Notes under the pieces: generated by a model
Seen by the model: only the letters and a program-made list of their open reading frames with translations
Databases searched by the model: none
What the model was told of the DNA's origin: nothing
Source of the DNA: Chitinophagaceae bacterium
GTDB lineage: Bacteria; Bacteroidota; Bacteroidia; Chitinophagales; Chitinophagaceae
Length of the DNA: 34,016 bases
Direction of reading: 5' to 3'
Assembly: GCA_947455605.1 (NCBI GenBank)
Contig: CANGOX010000031.1
Span: 1-34,016 of the forward strand
Shown: positions 1 through 8,689 of the stretch, in pieces
Numbering within the stretch: the first letter of the stretch is position 1
Layout of the letters: each line of letters begins with the position of its first letter
Made by a program: the position numbers and the translations under genes

Positions 1-1
1 A

Positions 2-1528
2 GCTTTACATACGGAGAAATTAAAAGCGGTGGTCTGTACATCCAGTCTTGACCTGGGCGTAGATTTCAGACCGGTAGATACGGTGATACAGGTTGGCTCG
101 CCCAAGGGGGTTGCAAGATTTTTACAAAGAGCCGGCAGAAGCGGGCACAGACCGGGAGAGGTCAGTAAAATATATTTTCTTCCAACACACTCGCTCGAGT
201 TACTGGAAGTTGCCGCACTCAAACAAGCCATCAAAGAAAATGCCATTGAAAGCAGGGAGCCCATGCTCTTGTGTTTTGATGTACTGCTTCAATTTCTTTG
301 CACACTGGCTATTGGTGAAGGGTTTGCATCCCATGCATTATACAAAGAGATCAAAAGCACGTATTGTTTTGCCGATATGACGGAGGAAGAATGGCAGGAA
401 TTATTATTGCACATAACCGTGGGTGGTAAAGCCTTGCAGGTGTATGATGAATATAAAAAAGTGGAAGTTGAAGATGGCATTTACCGTATCAAAAACAGAC
501 GCATCGCTATGCGACACCGTATACATATCGGCACCATTGTAAGTGATGCAATGCTGAAAGTGAAAATGATGAATGGCGGTTTTGTAGGTGTGATAGAAGA
601 ATGGTTCATCTGCCGGCTCGACCCCGGTGATGTATTTACATTGGCCGGCAGAAATCTCGAACTCGTGATGATCAAAGATATGAGCGTGATGGTGCGTAAA
701 TCATCTGCCAAAAAATCTATCGTACCCTCCTGGATGGGTGGGCGTATGAGTTTAACAGCGAATCTTGGAAGGATCCTGCGTGAAACATTTAATAAGGCAT
801 TGGTAAATGAAGATGAGATCGAACTGCAAAGTTTACACGGGCTGTTTGCACTGCAGCAGGAACTATCCCATATACCCCGCAATAATGAATTACTGATAGA
901 ACAGATAGAAGACAAGAACGGTTTTCATCTGGTGGTATATCCATTTGAAGGTAGACAGGTGCATGAAGCCATGAGTGCCATTCTTGCTTACAGGATCGGT
1001 CAACTGACTCCCATTACCTTTTCAATATCTATGAATGATTATGGGTTTGAATTATTGAGCGACCAGCCCATTCCGGTTGACGACAGCAATGCCCATGAAT
1101 TGTTTACAACGGATGATCTGCTGGCGGATATCCAGAAAAGCACCAATAGTACAGAAATGGCCAAACGAAAATTCAGGGATATTGCAGTGATCGGTGGTCT
1201 GATCTTTCAGGGAATGCCGGGGGAGCATAAGAAAGCAAGACATCTGCAATCATCTGCATCCTTACTATTCAAAGTGTTTGATGAATTTGACCCCAACAAT
1301 ATTCTTTTAAAACAGGCATATAACGAAGTGTTGATGCAGCAGATGGATGAAGTGAGGTTACGGCTGGCTTTACAAAGAATTCATGCAGGTAATATCATTG
1401 TCACTTTCCCGAAAAAACTCACACCACTCTCCTTCCCGATCATTGTGGATGGATTGAACCGGAATCATTTCTCTTCGGAGAAACTGGAGGACCGGGTTAA
1501 AAAAATGCAGTTGCAACTCGAAAAATAA
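2..1528 (+). CDS. Ligase-associated DEXH-box (Lhr-like) helicase, C-terminal part
   Basis: The frame is open from base 2, so the gene enters from outside the window; 508 residues are visible. The first visible residues carry helicase motif V (CTSSLDLGVDF) and motif VI (QRAGRSGHRPG), so the second RecA domain is cut and everything after it is present. The remaining ~450 residues match the length and position of the winged-helix and DEAD/H-associated domains of Lhr-type helicases. In Bacteroidota this helicase is normally encoded with an exonuclease, an ATP-dependent DNA ligase and a PdeM phosphoesterase (ligase-associated DNA damage response set). A PdeM-like gene follows 89 bases downstream, which supports this call. 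The nuclease and ligase genes are expected just left of the window but cannot be seen. The role in DNA repair is inferred from the family. Confidence 0.9.
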   Translation, partial: ALHTEKLKAVVCTSSLDLGVDFRPVDTVIQVGSPKGVARFLQRAGRSGHRPGEVSKIYFLPTHSLELLEVAALKQAIKENAIESREPMLLCFDVLLQFLCTLAIGEGFASHALYKEIKSTYCFADMTEEEWQELLLHITVGGKALQVYDEYKKVEVEDGIYRIKNRRIAMRHRIHIGTIVSDAMLKVKMMNGGFVGVIEEWFICRLDPGDVFTLAGRNLELVMIKDMSVMVRKSSAKKSIVPSWMGGRMSLTANLGRILRETFNKALVNEDEIELQSLHGLFALQQELSHIPRNNELLIEQIEDKNGFHLVVYPFEGRQVHEAMSAILAYRIGQLTPITFSISMNDYGFELLSDQPIPVDDSNAHELFTTDDLLADIQKSTNSTEMAKRKFRDIAVIGGLIFQGMPGEHKKARHLQSSASLLFKVFDEFDPNNILLKQAYNEVLMQQMDEVRLRLALQRIHAGNIIVTFPKKLTPLSFPIIVDGLNRNHFSSEKLEDRVKKMQLQLEK

Positions 1529-1585
1529 CTGCGCCTTTGCGCCTATGCGAGAAAAAATTGCACGCAGAGGCGCAAGGGCGCAGTT
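1527..1585. repeat. Inverted repeat A (GCGCCTTTGCGCC word)
   Basis: The left arm is 1527-1549 and the right arm 1563-1585: 23 bases each, 2 mismatches, 13-base loop. The left arm begins inside the helicase stop codon. The arms iterate the word GGCGCAAAG, the same family as the repeats at 8690-8751 and 9927-9987. It probably folds as a strong RNA hairpin; the loop contains an A-rich run but there is no clean T-tract. Confidence 0.85.
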
Positions 1586-1600
1586 TGGATTGCGGGGTAT

Positions 1601-1608
1601 TATATTTG
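1601..1608 (+). promoter_or_regulatory. Bacteroidota -7 element (TATATTTG) before pdeM
   Basis: TATATTTG matches the TAnnTTTG consensus of the Bacteroidota primary sigma factor and lies 9 bases before the ATG at 1618. No convincing -33 TTTG is seen at the expected spacing. It supports the start at 1618 over the upstream in-frame ATG at 1537, which lies inside the inverted repeat. Confidence 0.4.
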
Positions 1609-1617
1609 TACTATTAT

Positions 1618-2274
1618 ATGACAGCACCTGTTCAACACATTATACAAAACAATACATTCTGGTTAACTCCGCAACGTTGTATATTTTGGGAGGAAGAACA
1701 GGCGTTACTCTTATCTGATCTGCATTTGGGTAAGACGGGGCATTTCAGGAAGAACGGGATTCCTGTTCCTCAGAAAATATTTAAAGAAGACCTGCAATGC
1801 TTATTGGACCAGATCAGTTATTTCAAACCCAAAAAGATCATTGCCGTTGGCGACCTCTTTCATAGCGAAGCCAATAAGGAAATGGATCTATTCCTCAAAT
1901 GGCGGAATGATTTTCCGGATCTGCTATTTATCCTGGTAAAGGGGAATCATGATATTCTGCATGCAGACTGGTATGCAAAAGCCGGCATTCTTGTAAAAGA
2001 AGGTTTGTATACGGTAGGGGATTTTGATTTTGTGCATGATCCTGCAGAACTGAAAACAGAAAACATGCATTATCTTTTTTCCGGTCACATACATCCCGGT
2101 GTGAGCATCAGTGGATTGGGTAAACAAAACCTGCAGTTTCCCTGTTATTATTTTTCAAATAAACTGGCCATATTACCCGCATTCAGTAAATTCAGTGGAT
2201 TGGCGATCATGAAGAAGAAAAAAACTGATACAGTGTTTGCGATCGTTAACCAGAGCCTTGTCAATATCAAATGA
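1618..2274 (+). CDS. pdeM: Ligase-associated DNA damage response metallophosphoesterase
   Basis: A 218-residue calcineurin-like phosphoesterase. All metal-binding motifs are visible: SDLHLG (D34, H36), GDLFH (D79), GNHD (N110, H111), HDPAE (H140) and GHIHPG (H157, H159). The size and position directly after the Lhr-like helicase match PdeM, the phosphoesterase of the ligase-associated repair set; its substrate is presumably a nucleic-acid phosphodiester. There is no signal peptide, so it is cytoplasmic. I chose the ATG at 1618 because the longer frame from 1537 runs through a repeat and adds 27 residues unlike the family, and because a TAnnTTTG element sits at 1601. The stop overlaps the next gene by four bases (ATGA), implying co-translation. 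Confidence 0.87.
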   Translation: MTAPVQHIIQNNTFWLTPQRCIFWEEEQALLLSDLHLGKTGHFRKNGIPVPQKIFKEDLQCLLDQISYFKPKKIIAVGDLFHSEANKEMDLFLKWRNDFPDLLFILVKGNHDILHADWYAKAGILVKEGLYTVGDFDFVHDPAELKTENMHYLFSGHIHPGVSISGLGKQNLQFPCYYFSNKLAILPAFSKFSGLAIMKKKKTDTVFAIVNQSLVNIK

Positions 2275-3173
2275 TCCGAATCGCTTACGACCCTATTTAT
2301 GCGCATCCCTTGCCTGAAGGACATCGTTTTCCGATGCTGAAATATGAATTGATCCCCGAGCAATTACTGCATGAAGGAAGCATCACCGCTGATCATTTAT
2401 TTATCCCTGAACCATGTACGGAAGAAATTATTTTATGGACACACGATAAAGAATATTTCTCCAAACTGATTAACCAAACCCTCACCCCTTCTGAACAACG
2501 AAAGATCGGGTTTCCGCAATCACCGGAACTTGCCATAAGAGAACGCATCATTACACAAGGCACGATCGACTGTTGTTTATATGCTTTGCAGGATGGTGTG
2601 GCATTGAATGTGGCCGGAGGTACCCATCATGCATTTCGCGACAGAGGAGAAGGTTTTTGTTTGTTGAACGATATGGCCGTTGCTTCCAACTATTTATTAA
2701 AAAAGAGTTTAGCTAAACAAATACTCATCATTGATCTGGATGTGCACCAGGGCAATGGCACAGCCAAAATATTTGAGAACGATCCAAGGGTCTTTACTTT
2801 CAGTATGCATGGCGGTCATAATTATCCATTTCATAAAGAGAAATCAGATCTCGATCTACCACTGCCGGATGGAACTGACGAGAACACTTATCTCTCACTT
2901 TTGTCGGAGACTTTGCCCAAACTGATCAAAAAAGTAAAACCCGATTTTGCTTTCTTCCTGTCAGGCGTGGATATTCTTGATACAGATAAATTCGGCAAAT
3001 TAAAAGTAAGTATGCAGGGATGTAAAGAAAGGGACCGAATCGTTTTTCAGTTATTGAAAGAAAATAATATCCCCGTTACAGTTGCGATGGGTGGCGGTTA
3101 TTCGGCCGATATTAAAATTATTGTGGAAGCGCATTGTAATACGTTTCGTCTGGCGAAAGAATTGTTTAATTAG
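2271..3173 (+). CDS. Histone deacetylase family protein (AcuC/class II-like amidohydrolase)
   Basis: A 300-residue arginase/deacetylase-fold enzyme with the full active site: the GGTHH pair (H119, H120), DLDVHQGNGT (zinc ligands D157 and H159), GVD (third ligand D234) and the GGGY motif (Y277). Such bacterial enzymes remove acyl groups from acyl-lysine or small acylated amines; the substrate here cannot be read from sequence. There is no signal peptide. It overlaps pdeM by four bases, so it is probably co-transcribed with the repair genes. That pairing may mean only that this is a convenient operon, or it may link deacylation to DNA repair proteins. It converges with the DUF5916 gene 31 bases away. 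Confidence 0.9.
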   Translation: MIRIAYDPIYAHPLPEGHRFPMLKYELIPEQLLHEGSITADHLFIPEPCTEEIILWTHDKEYFSKLINQTLTPSEQRKIGFPQSPELAIRERIITQGTIDCCLYALQDGVALNVAGGTHHAFRDRGEGFCLLNDMAVASNYLLKKSLAKQILIIDLDVHQGNGTAKIFENDPRVFTFSMHGGHNYPFHKEKSDLDLPLPDGTDENTYLSLLSETLPKLIKKVKPDFAFFLSGVDILDTDKFGKLKVSMQGCKERDRIVFQLLKENNIPVTVAMGGGYSADIKIIVEAHCNTFRLAKELFN

Positions 3174-3204
3174 TCTGAAGTTAGCAGTCTGGAGTATTTG
3201 CTTG

Positions 3205-5652
3205 TTAGCTATTCTTTTTTTTCATGGTTAAATAATCCAGATAGTAGATGAGGCGTACGGTGAGCTCGTTGCCATGGGGTTGCTGGAATATCTGGGCTAG
3301 GTTGCCGGTATAGCTTTTATAATTGATCCCATTGATCGGAAAATCATTACCCAGCCAGTTCTTATAACCGATGATGAGTTTACTTCCGTATCGGAAATCC
3401 CAGGTGTAAAACATATCCAGGTTAAAAGCATTGAAGTTCTGATCCTTTCCGTTAACAAATGTATGTGGCAAGAGATCTCCGTTGGGGTCTACAAAATAGA
3501 ATTTATCGTACACTACTTTACTCCAGTAATGTCTCGCACGCATGGAAAGATTCATGCGCGAAGAAAAATTGTAGATCGCATTTACTATGGTGGTAAGATT
3601 TGTCATTTGTCTTAACCCTGCAATTGGTTCCCCGGTTGCATCGCGATACGCATACCCATAATTTCCATGATCATGTACACGTGTAACATCCACATCCAGA
3701 CTAAAATGTTCGCTGAAGCGATAACGGGGTGCGATCTCCCAGCTATAGTAAGGATCATTGGGTAAAGGAGATTCTGCATACCCTAAGAGATACTTAAGGA
3801 AAAATCTTTTCCGGCTATCGCTGCTTCCACTGGCTGCCACATAATAATATCCTGTTTTCTTCATCATTCTGCCTTCAGTACGCAATTCAAAATAATCACG
3901 TTGCCAAACAGGCTGCACATTGGCGGTAAGGGTCAGATCCCAGAAGTTCTTAAAGAACCAGAAAGCTTTTCCCTGTAAGGCAAAATTGGAGAACTTAAAA
4001 GGTTTATAGAGATAAGTAGGCAGTGCGGTTAAACTATAACTATAACTCAGGAAATTTTTTGTAGGTGTGAACACATTATAACTGATCCTTGCCACACCGG
4101 AAAAATCATTGGGTGCACGCAGGATACCCAGGTCATTGGGGTCATATCTTTCCGACTTGATATTGTTCTGTAAAAGGTATTGCAGCTTACCGCTCACTTT
4201 TGCATAAGACAACGTATTGGCAAATCCATTATAATTATCAATACCTGTTATCTGACTGAATTTGGTTGACCATACAATATTGTGCCGGTTGCCTCCATCA
4301 AAAAGATTCACATCCATTCCGGTTACATTGGCATTTCTTCTGCCGCCACTTCTCCAAACATTGGTATTGGTTAAAGTAAGTGAAGAGCGATTGCTCATAG
4401 CCTGGTCAAGTACAATGATATTATAATTGGTGAGCGGCTCTGTTTCGAACTTTGTTTTTTCACCGGTAGTTTTGTTCTCCAGTTCTGCAGTAATGGGAGC
4501 ACCGATCGCATTAAAGACACCTATCCCTAACTTCTTTTTGGTACGTCCGGAAAATTTAGAGGCATTCAATAATTGGGTAACCCCCGGATTGGAAATGATC
4601 TTCAGATTCGGATCGGCATTTACTTTATTACTGATATCTGAATAGCCACCGGGTGTTCCTCCTACCCGTCTGGAATAAAACAATCCGGATTTATTGAACA
4701 GTTCAATACCTTCCGTAAAAAAGGGGCGGTTCTCTGAGAACTGCACTTCATAGGGAGTAAGATTGAGTACTACATTATCGGATACTACCTGTCCAAAATC
4801 GGGGATCACGGTTGCATCGAGTGTAAAACTTTCATTGATCCCGTATTTCACATCCATACCCCCATTACGGAGAAAATCTGTTTTGGATGGGGCATTCGCA
4901 TAAGGAACGGTTCTGAAACCGGAAGTGATATAGGGCAGAAAGGATAAACGCAAAGGGGGATCAATATTCTCTACGCCTTTCAGATCTCCAAACTGGTTTA
5001 CAAAACCATTCTGATTAGGATCTACTTTATTCCAGAATGCACTTTCATTATTACGTCTTGAATAACGTTGAAAATTAATACCCCAATCCTGTACACTCTT
5101 TTTAGCAAATCGCAGGGCCGAATATGGGATCTTCATTTCTACGCTCCAGCCATCTTTCTGCATTTTTACACTGCTTTCCCAAACAGCATCCCAGGTATAA
5201 TCTGTGGGAGGACCAAACTGGTTTACCAAATTGGCTACCAGCCTGCCATCTGATTGAACATTGCGTGAGGTAACCAAAAACTGAAACCCATTCTGGTCAT
5301 CATTATACGTATCAAAATAAACACTGAAATAATCCACATCCTTTCTTTGCTCCCCATCCCTTGAAGTAAGCTGGCGACGGATCTTTCCAGGCTCATCATA
5401 CATATAGGCTCCTACATAAACAGCCTGATCATCGTACATAATATGCACGATGGTTTTGTATACGGAAGGATCCCCAAAATGCGGGCTGTTAACAATAAAA
5501 TTCTCCGCAATGGCCGATTGTGCCCAAACGCTTTCATCGAGGTTACCATCGATCTTGATGGGGGTATGTATACGTAGGGCGGACAGGTTCTTTTCCTGAG
5601 CAATACAAGTAGTAATTATGAACAGGCAGCCGATGGTAAATATCTTTCTCAT
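3205..5652 (-). CDS. DUF5916 / CBM9-like secreted outer-membrane protein
   Basis: An 815-residue exported protein. It has a signal peptide (MRKIFTIGCLFIITTCIAQ), then a CBM9-like beta-sandwich at about residues 25-215 containing IKIDGNLDESVW, WDAVWES and VEMKIPYSALRF. A long C-terminal region follows, rich in alternating aromatic strands (FRTVP, FSENRPFFTEG, YSYSLTALPTYLY) and ending in a beta-strand-rich tail, as expected of an outer-membrane barrel. This combination is the DUF5916 family, common in Bacteroidota and of unknown function. The in-frame ATG 16 codons upstream at 5700 would put a non-signal extension on the protein. The ATG at 5652 is preferred because it gives a clean signal peptide and lies 15 bases after a TACTTTTG promoter element. 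Confidence 0.85.
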   Translation of the reverse strand: MRKIFTIGCLFIITTCIAQEKNLSALRIHTPIKIDGNLDESVWAQSAIAENFIVNSPHFGDPSVYKTIVHIMYDDQAVYVGAYMYDEPGKIRRQLTSRDGEQRKDVDYFSVYFDTYNDDQNGFQFLVTSRNVQSDGRLVANLVNQFGPPTDYTWDAVWESSVKMQKDGWSVEMKIPYSALRFAKKSVQDWGINFQRYSRRNNESAFWNKVDPNQNGFVNQFGDLKGVENIDPPLRLSFLPYITSGFRTVPYANAPSKTDFLRNGGMDVKYGINESFTLDATVIPDFGQVVSDNVVLNLTPYEVQFSENRPFFTEGIELFNKSGLFYSRRVGGTPGGYSDISNKVNADPNLKIISNPGVTQLLNASKFSGRTKKKLGIGVFNAIGAPITAELENKTTGEKTKFETEPLTNYNIIVLDQAMSNRSSLTLTNTNVWRSGGRRNANVTGMDVNLFDGGNRHNIVWSTKFSQITGIDNYNGFANTLSYAKVSGKLQYLLQNNIKSERYDPNDLGILRAPNDFSGVARISYNVFTPTKNFLSYSYSLTALPTYLYKPFKFSNFALQGKAFWFFKNFWDLTLTANVQPVWQRDYFELRTEGRMMKKTGYYYVAASGSSDSRKRFFLKYLLGYAESPLPNDPYYSWEIAPRYRFSEHFSLDVDVTRVHDHGNYGYAYRDATGEPIAGLRQMTNLTTIVNAIYNFSSRMNLSMRARHYWSKVVYDKFYFVDPNGDLLPHTFVNGKDQNFNAFNLDMFYTWDFRYGSKLIIGYKNWLGNDFPINGINYKSYTGNLAQIFQQPHGNELTVRLIYYLDYLTMKKKNS

Positions 5653-5667
5653 GCAATTATAGTGCGG

Positions 5668-5675
5668 CAAAAGTA
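5668..5675 (-). promoter_or_regulatory. -7 element TACTTTTG of the DUF5916 gene
   Basis: On the minus strand TACTTTTG matches TAnnTTTG and lies 15 bases before the chosen ATG (5652). A T-run ending in TTTG lies 22 bases further upstream (G at 5698), slightly longer than the usual -33/-7 spacing. Confidence 0.55.
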
Positions 5676-5725
5676 ACAGAATGAGGCGGGTGATAGGCAA
5701 AAAATATACAAACGGTTTAAAATGA

Positions 5726-5750
5726 AAAGCAGCCTTTGAAAGGCTGCTTT
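5726..5750 (-). terminator. Intrinsic terminator downstream of the S24 regulator
   Basis: Perfect 12-base arms AAAGCAGCCTTT (5726-5737) and AAAGGCTGCTTT (5739-5750). On the minus strand a T-rich run follows (TTTTCATTTT). It lies about 110 bases after the stop of the LexA-like gene and before the DUF5916 promoter. A smaller hairpin, GTTGGTC-aggc-GACCAAC, at 5829-5846 is closer to the stop but has no T-run. Confidence 0.75.
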
Positions 5751-5860
5751 CGCCGATGTTGATTGTAAGAGCAATATCGAATTAAACTCGTTTGCAATAT
5801 GTTTAGCTGCTGATCATATGCCTTTGAAGTTGGTCAGGCGACCAACATAGGCACATCAGA

Positions 5861-6613
5861 TCAATTCATCTTCTTCTTTAAACTGCTCACCTGTTCCTGC
5901 AGGTTATTAACCATGCCTGCCAACTGGTTCACATCCCAACGAGGGCCGGTATTGGCTTTCTGCATGATGTACACTGCTTTCCATACTTCCAGTACATCTT
6001 CAGAACTTACATTGTAAGGTTCATACTGCGGGTTATCACTGATAAGGGTAAGCTTGTTCTTTAATCGGTTATTCTTCATCAGGCGCTTGTAAACCACCCC
6101 TTCATTCTTAGATAACACTACATAGGTATTGCTGTTCTTCACATCTTCCAGGTCCTCTACTTTCTCCCCAACAATTACGCTGCCGCTGGGCGTAGGTAGC
6201 ATACTGTCTCCCACGATCTCAAATGCACGGTATTGCCCTGGCCCGAGCATAGGTAATGTGAACGTATTCAGTTCATCCACAAACTCAGGATCGCCATAGC
6301 CTGCCAGATAGCCGGCCGCTGCTTTTACAGGCACGAAACGCACTTCGGCAACCTCTGACACCATTTTCATCTGGCGGCGTTTTTCGAGGTAGCTGATGGC
6401 TTTAGGGGCCGACAGGTCTTTGAATAAAAAATCCTCGAGGCTTAGTTTGAAGATATTGCAGATGGCTTCCATTACTTCCAGCCTGGGTTCTGCCCGCTCT
6501 TCTTCATATGCGCCTACCAGTGATCTTTTGATCTTGAGTTTATTGGCAAACTCTTCCTGTGTCCAGCCACGCAGCTTGCGCAGGTAGCGTAAATTTTTTC
6601 CGGCGTTTGACAT
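5861..6613 (-). CDS. XRE-family regulator with S24 LexA-like domain
   Basis: A 250-residue protein with an N-terminal helix-turn-helix at about residues 5-62 (LRKLRGWTQEEFANKLKIKR) and a C-terminal S24 peptidase fold. The Ser/Lys dyad is visible: GDSM (S137) and VVYKR (K176). An Ala-Gly pair (A100-G101, in KAAAGY) sits where LexA and phage repressors cleave themselves. The last ~25 residues (LAGMVNNLQEQVSSLKKK) form a short coiled coil, suggesting oligomerisation. It may be a stress- or DNA-damage-responsive repressor, but whether it self-cleaves is unknown; many Bacteroidota S24 regulators are not classical LexA. Repeated TTAGTTA-type sites immediately upstream suggest autoregulation. Confidence 0.88.
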   Translation of the reverse strand: MSNAGKNLRYLRKLRGWTQEEFANKLKIKRSLVGAYEEERAEPRLEVMEAICNIFKLSLEDFLFKDLSAPKAISYLEKRRQMKMVSEVAEVRFVPVKAAAGYLAGYGDPEFVDELNTFTLPMLGPGQYRAFEIVGDSMLPTPSGSVIVGEKVEDLEDVKNSNTYVVLSKNEGVVYKRLMKNNRLKNKLTLISDNPQYEPYNVSSEDVLEVWKAVYIMQKANTGPRWDVNQLAGMVNNLQEQVSSLKKKMN

Positions 6614-6614
6614 A

Positions 6615-6655
6615 GCTAACTGATTTAGTTAGCAAATTACTAACATTTTTAGTTA
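6615..6655. promoter_or_regulatory. Candidate operator of the S24 regulator
   Basis: Directly upstream of the S24 regulator ATG lies a perfect inverted repeat, GCTAACT (6615-6621) and AGTTAGC (6627-6633). A second dyad, ACTAA (6639-6643) and TTAGT (6649-6653), is centred 22 bases further on. The sites cover the likely promoter of the regulator, consistent with autorepression. Binding is inferred. Confidence 0.45.
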
Positions 6656-6673
6656 ATACAAAAAATATTTTTT

Positions 6674-6944
6674 ATACCCCCCGATTTTACACTCGGGACT
6701 AAAGTCCCGAAATGAAATCATGGGGGGTATCTTACCCCCGCTCTGAAGAGCGGGGCAAAACATATCTGATGGAAAGGTTCAGGGGTACAATAATGAACAC
6801 TCTCCTTATCCCCACTCTAAAGAGCGGGGCAAAACATATCTCAAAGGAAAGTTCAGAGGTATATAATGAACTTCCCACTTTGCCCCACTCTTCAGAGTGG
6901 GGATCATTGAAATATTCATTCCCCTATTTTGGCACTTTAGTGCC
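6674..6944. repeat. Cluster of REP-like hairpins
   Basis: This divergent intergenic space (6614-7025) has no credible gene. It holds successive palindromes. ATACCCCCC (6674-6682) pairs with GGGGGGTAT (6722-6730) around an inner hairpin TCGGGACT-AA-AGTCCCGA (6693-6710). Next come CCCCGCTCT/AGAGCGGGG (6736-6755), a variant at 6810-6829, CCCCACTCT/AGAGTGGGG (6883-6902) and GGCACT/AGTGCC (6931-6944). The second and third palindromes head a direct repeat of about 62 bases (6736-6798 and 6810-6871) that shares GGGGCAAAACATATCT and ends in ATAATGAAC. The arrangement resembles REP/BIME clusters mobilised by RAYT transposases; no RAYT gene is in the window. An 86-codon frame here merely reads through repeats. 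Confidence 0.8.
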
Positions 6945-7025
6945 CCGTGGGCCTACCAGTTACATTTTTTAATAGGTTGATTTAAACCCATGGTGTACTT
7001 TTCATTTTCCAAAACAAATTGACTC

Positions 7026-8687
7026 ATGAAAAAATTGTTTTTTTCTTTTCTGCTGGGTGTCGGCTTTTGTGCCAATGCACAAACCAAACAGGCTTTTACC
7101 GATGATCTGATCCTTACACCTGAGCGGTCCAATTTTGATAAGACCTCTACTTATGGGGATGTGATGAACTTTATCAATGCCATCAAAACCAAGAGCCCGT
7201 TCATACAGGTTAGTACCATAGGGAAAAGTCCGATGGGAAAAGAGATCCCTTTGGTGATATTAGCTAACCCGTCTGTAAGTACCCCGGAACAGGCAAAAGC
7301 TTCCGGCAAGATGGTTACCTATATCCAGGGAAATATTCACGCGGGTGAAGTAGAAGGCAAGGAAGCGGTGATGATGATGATACGCGATATTTTATTGGGA
7401 TCGAAAGCCAACCTGCTCGATAACCAGATCATTCTGTTTGTACCCATTTATAATTCAGATGGTAATGATAAGATGGCCAAGGGGCTCAGGCCATCACAAG
7501 AGAACAGTCCTTCTGAAACCGGCGAACGCGAAAACGGCCAGGGATTGGACCTGAACCGCGATGCGATGAAAATGGAAACACCGGAAACTCAGGGACTGAT
7601 ACAAAATGTAGTTACCGCCTGGGATCCGCAGATGAGTGTAGACCTTCATACCACCAATGGTACCTGGCATGCCTACTCACTTACCTGGGCACCCAGTTAT
7701 TTATATGCAGGTGAGCCGGCCACATACAACTATACCAATGGCGTAATGCTACCCGCGATCACCAAAAAAGTAAAAGAGAATTATGATCTGTTCTTTGGGC
7801 CTTATGGTGATTACAGCACAAGAGAGGGCTGGCCGGTAAAGAATTTTTATACGTATAATCATCATCCCCGTTATATTGTTAACCAGTTTGGTTTACGAAA
7901 CCGAATGGCCATTTTAAGTGAAGCCTTTGCGCATGAACGTTTCTATCAGCGTATTCACAGCACCTATGCTTTTGTGTTCGAGATCCTGGACTATTGCAAT
8001 CAACATGGTAAAGAGATCATTCAGATCAATCATGATGCGGAAACGGCAGCTATCAAAAATGTAGTGGATAATGCCGGTAAAGCGAAAAAAGGGGTAAGGT
8101 ATAAAATGGTGCCAACTGCCGATAAACTGAATCATTTCAGAACCTACGATTATAACTATTTCACCAAACCCGATGGCAGTAAACAATTATTGAAGACAGG
8201 TAAAATTGTTACGTATGATGATGTGACCTATTTCGGAGAGTTTAAAGATACCGTACAAAGTACCGTACCGCGTGGATATATCATACCCGCAGCTATGCAA
8301 AATATTGTAGAGTTATTGAAGAAACAAGGTGCAAAAGTGGAAGTGTTGGAGAAGGATGAAAAACTGAGCGGTGAGGTGTTTATGGTAGAGAAATTTAACA
8401 GGGCCACCCGCAAATTTGAGGGTCATAATATGGCTTCTGCCGAAGGAAAATTTGAAGCGGCAACCCGCACCGTACATAAAGGTGATTTTAAAGTTGATCT
8501 GGCCCAACCGCTGGCTAACCTGATCTTCTATCTGCTGGAACCCCAATCGGATGATGGGTTGGTTAACTGGAATTTCTTTGATGCCTATCTCGATCAGAAT
8601 GGGGTGAACACCAAAGTGGTTGAGTTTCCGGTGTTCAAGTATTTTAGCTGGCCTGTGGCAGAGAAAGTGAAAGCGAAGAAAAAATAA
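7026..8687 (+). CDS. Secreted M14 zinc carboxypeptidase
   Basis: A 553-residue protein with a signal peptide (MKKLFFSFLLGVGFCANAQ). The M14 catalytic set is visible: H105 and E108 in NIHAGEVEG, R178 in DLNRD, H208 in VDLHTTNG, and a probable catalytic glutamate E299 in ILSEAF. The peptidase domain spans about residues 35-330; the C-terminal ~220 residues form a poorly characterised extension. It probably trims peptides in the periplasm or outside the cell. The start is fixed by the signal peptide. A weak promoter match (TACTTTTC, 6996-7003) lies 22 bases before the ATG. An inverted repeat begins two bases after the stop. Confidence 0.88.
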   Translation: MKKLFFSFLLGVGFCANAQTKQAFTDDLILTPERSNFDKTSTYGDVMNFINAIKTKSPFIQVSTIGKSPMGKEIPLVILANPSVSTPEQAKASGKMVTYIQGNIHAGEVEGKEAVMMMIRDILLGSKANLLDNQIILFVPIYNSDGNDKMAKGLRPSQENSPSETGERENGQGLDLNRDAMKMETPETQGLIQNVVTAWDPQMSVDLHTTNGTWHAYSLTWAPSYLYAGEPATYNYTNGVMLPAITKKVKENYDLFFGPYGDYSTREGWPVKNFYTYNHHPRYIVNQFGLRNRMAILSEAFAHERFYQRIHSTYAFVFEILDYCNQHGKEIIQINHDAETAAIKNVVDNAGKAKKGVRYKMVPTADKLNHFRTYDYNYFTKPDGSKQLLKTGKIVTYDDVTYFGEFKDTVQSTVPRGYIIPAAMQNIVELLKKQGAKVEVLEKDEKLSGEVFMVEKFNRATRKFEGHNMASAEGKFEAATRTVHKGDFKVDLAQPLANLIFYLLEPQSDDGLVNWNFFDAYLDQNGVNTKVVEFPVFKYFSWPVAEKVKAKKK

Positions 8688-8689
8688 AT

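Noticed and set aside
481..915. 144-codon minus-strand frame inside the helicase
   Set aside because: Antisense shadow with no recognisable motif; the helicase frame is clearly coding.
1537..1617. N-terminal extension of pdeM
   Set aside because: These 27 codons run through inverted repeat A; the ATG at 1618 has a -7 element just upstream and fits the family length.
6712..6972. 86-codon frame between the S24 and M14 genes
   Set aside because: It reads through REP-like hairpins; the peptide merely repeats the DNA repeats and has no start context.
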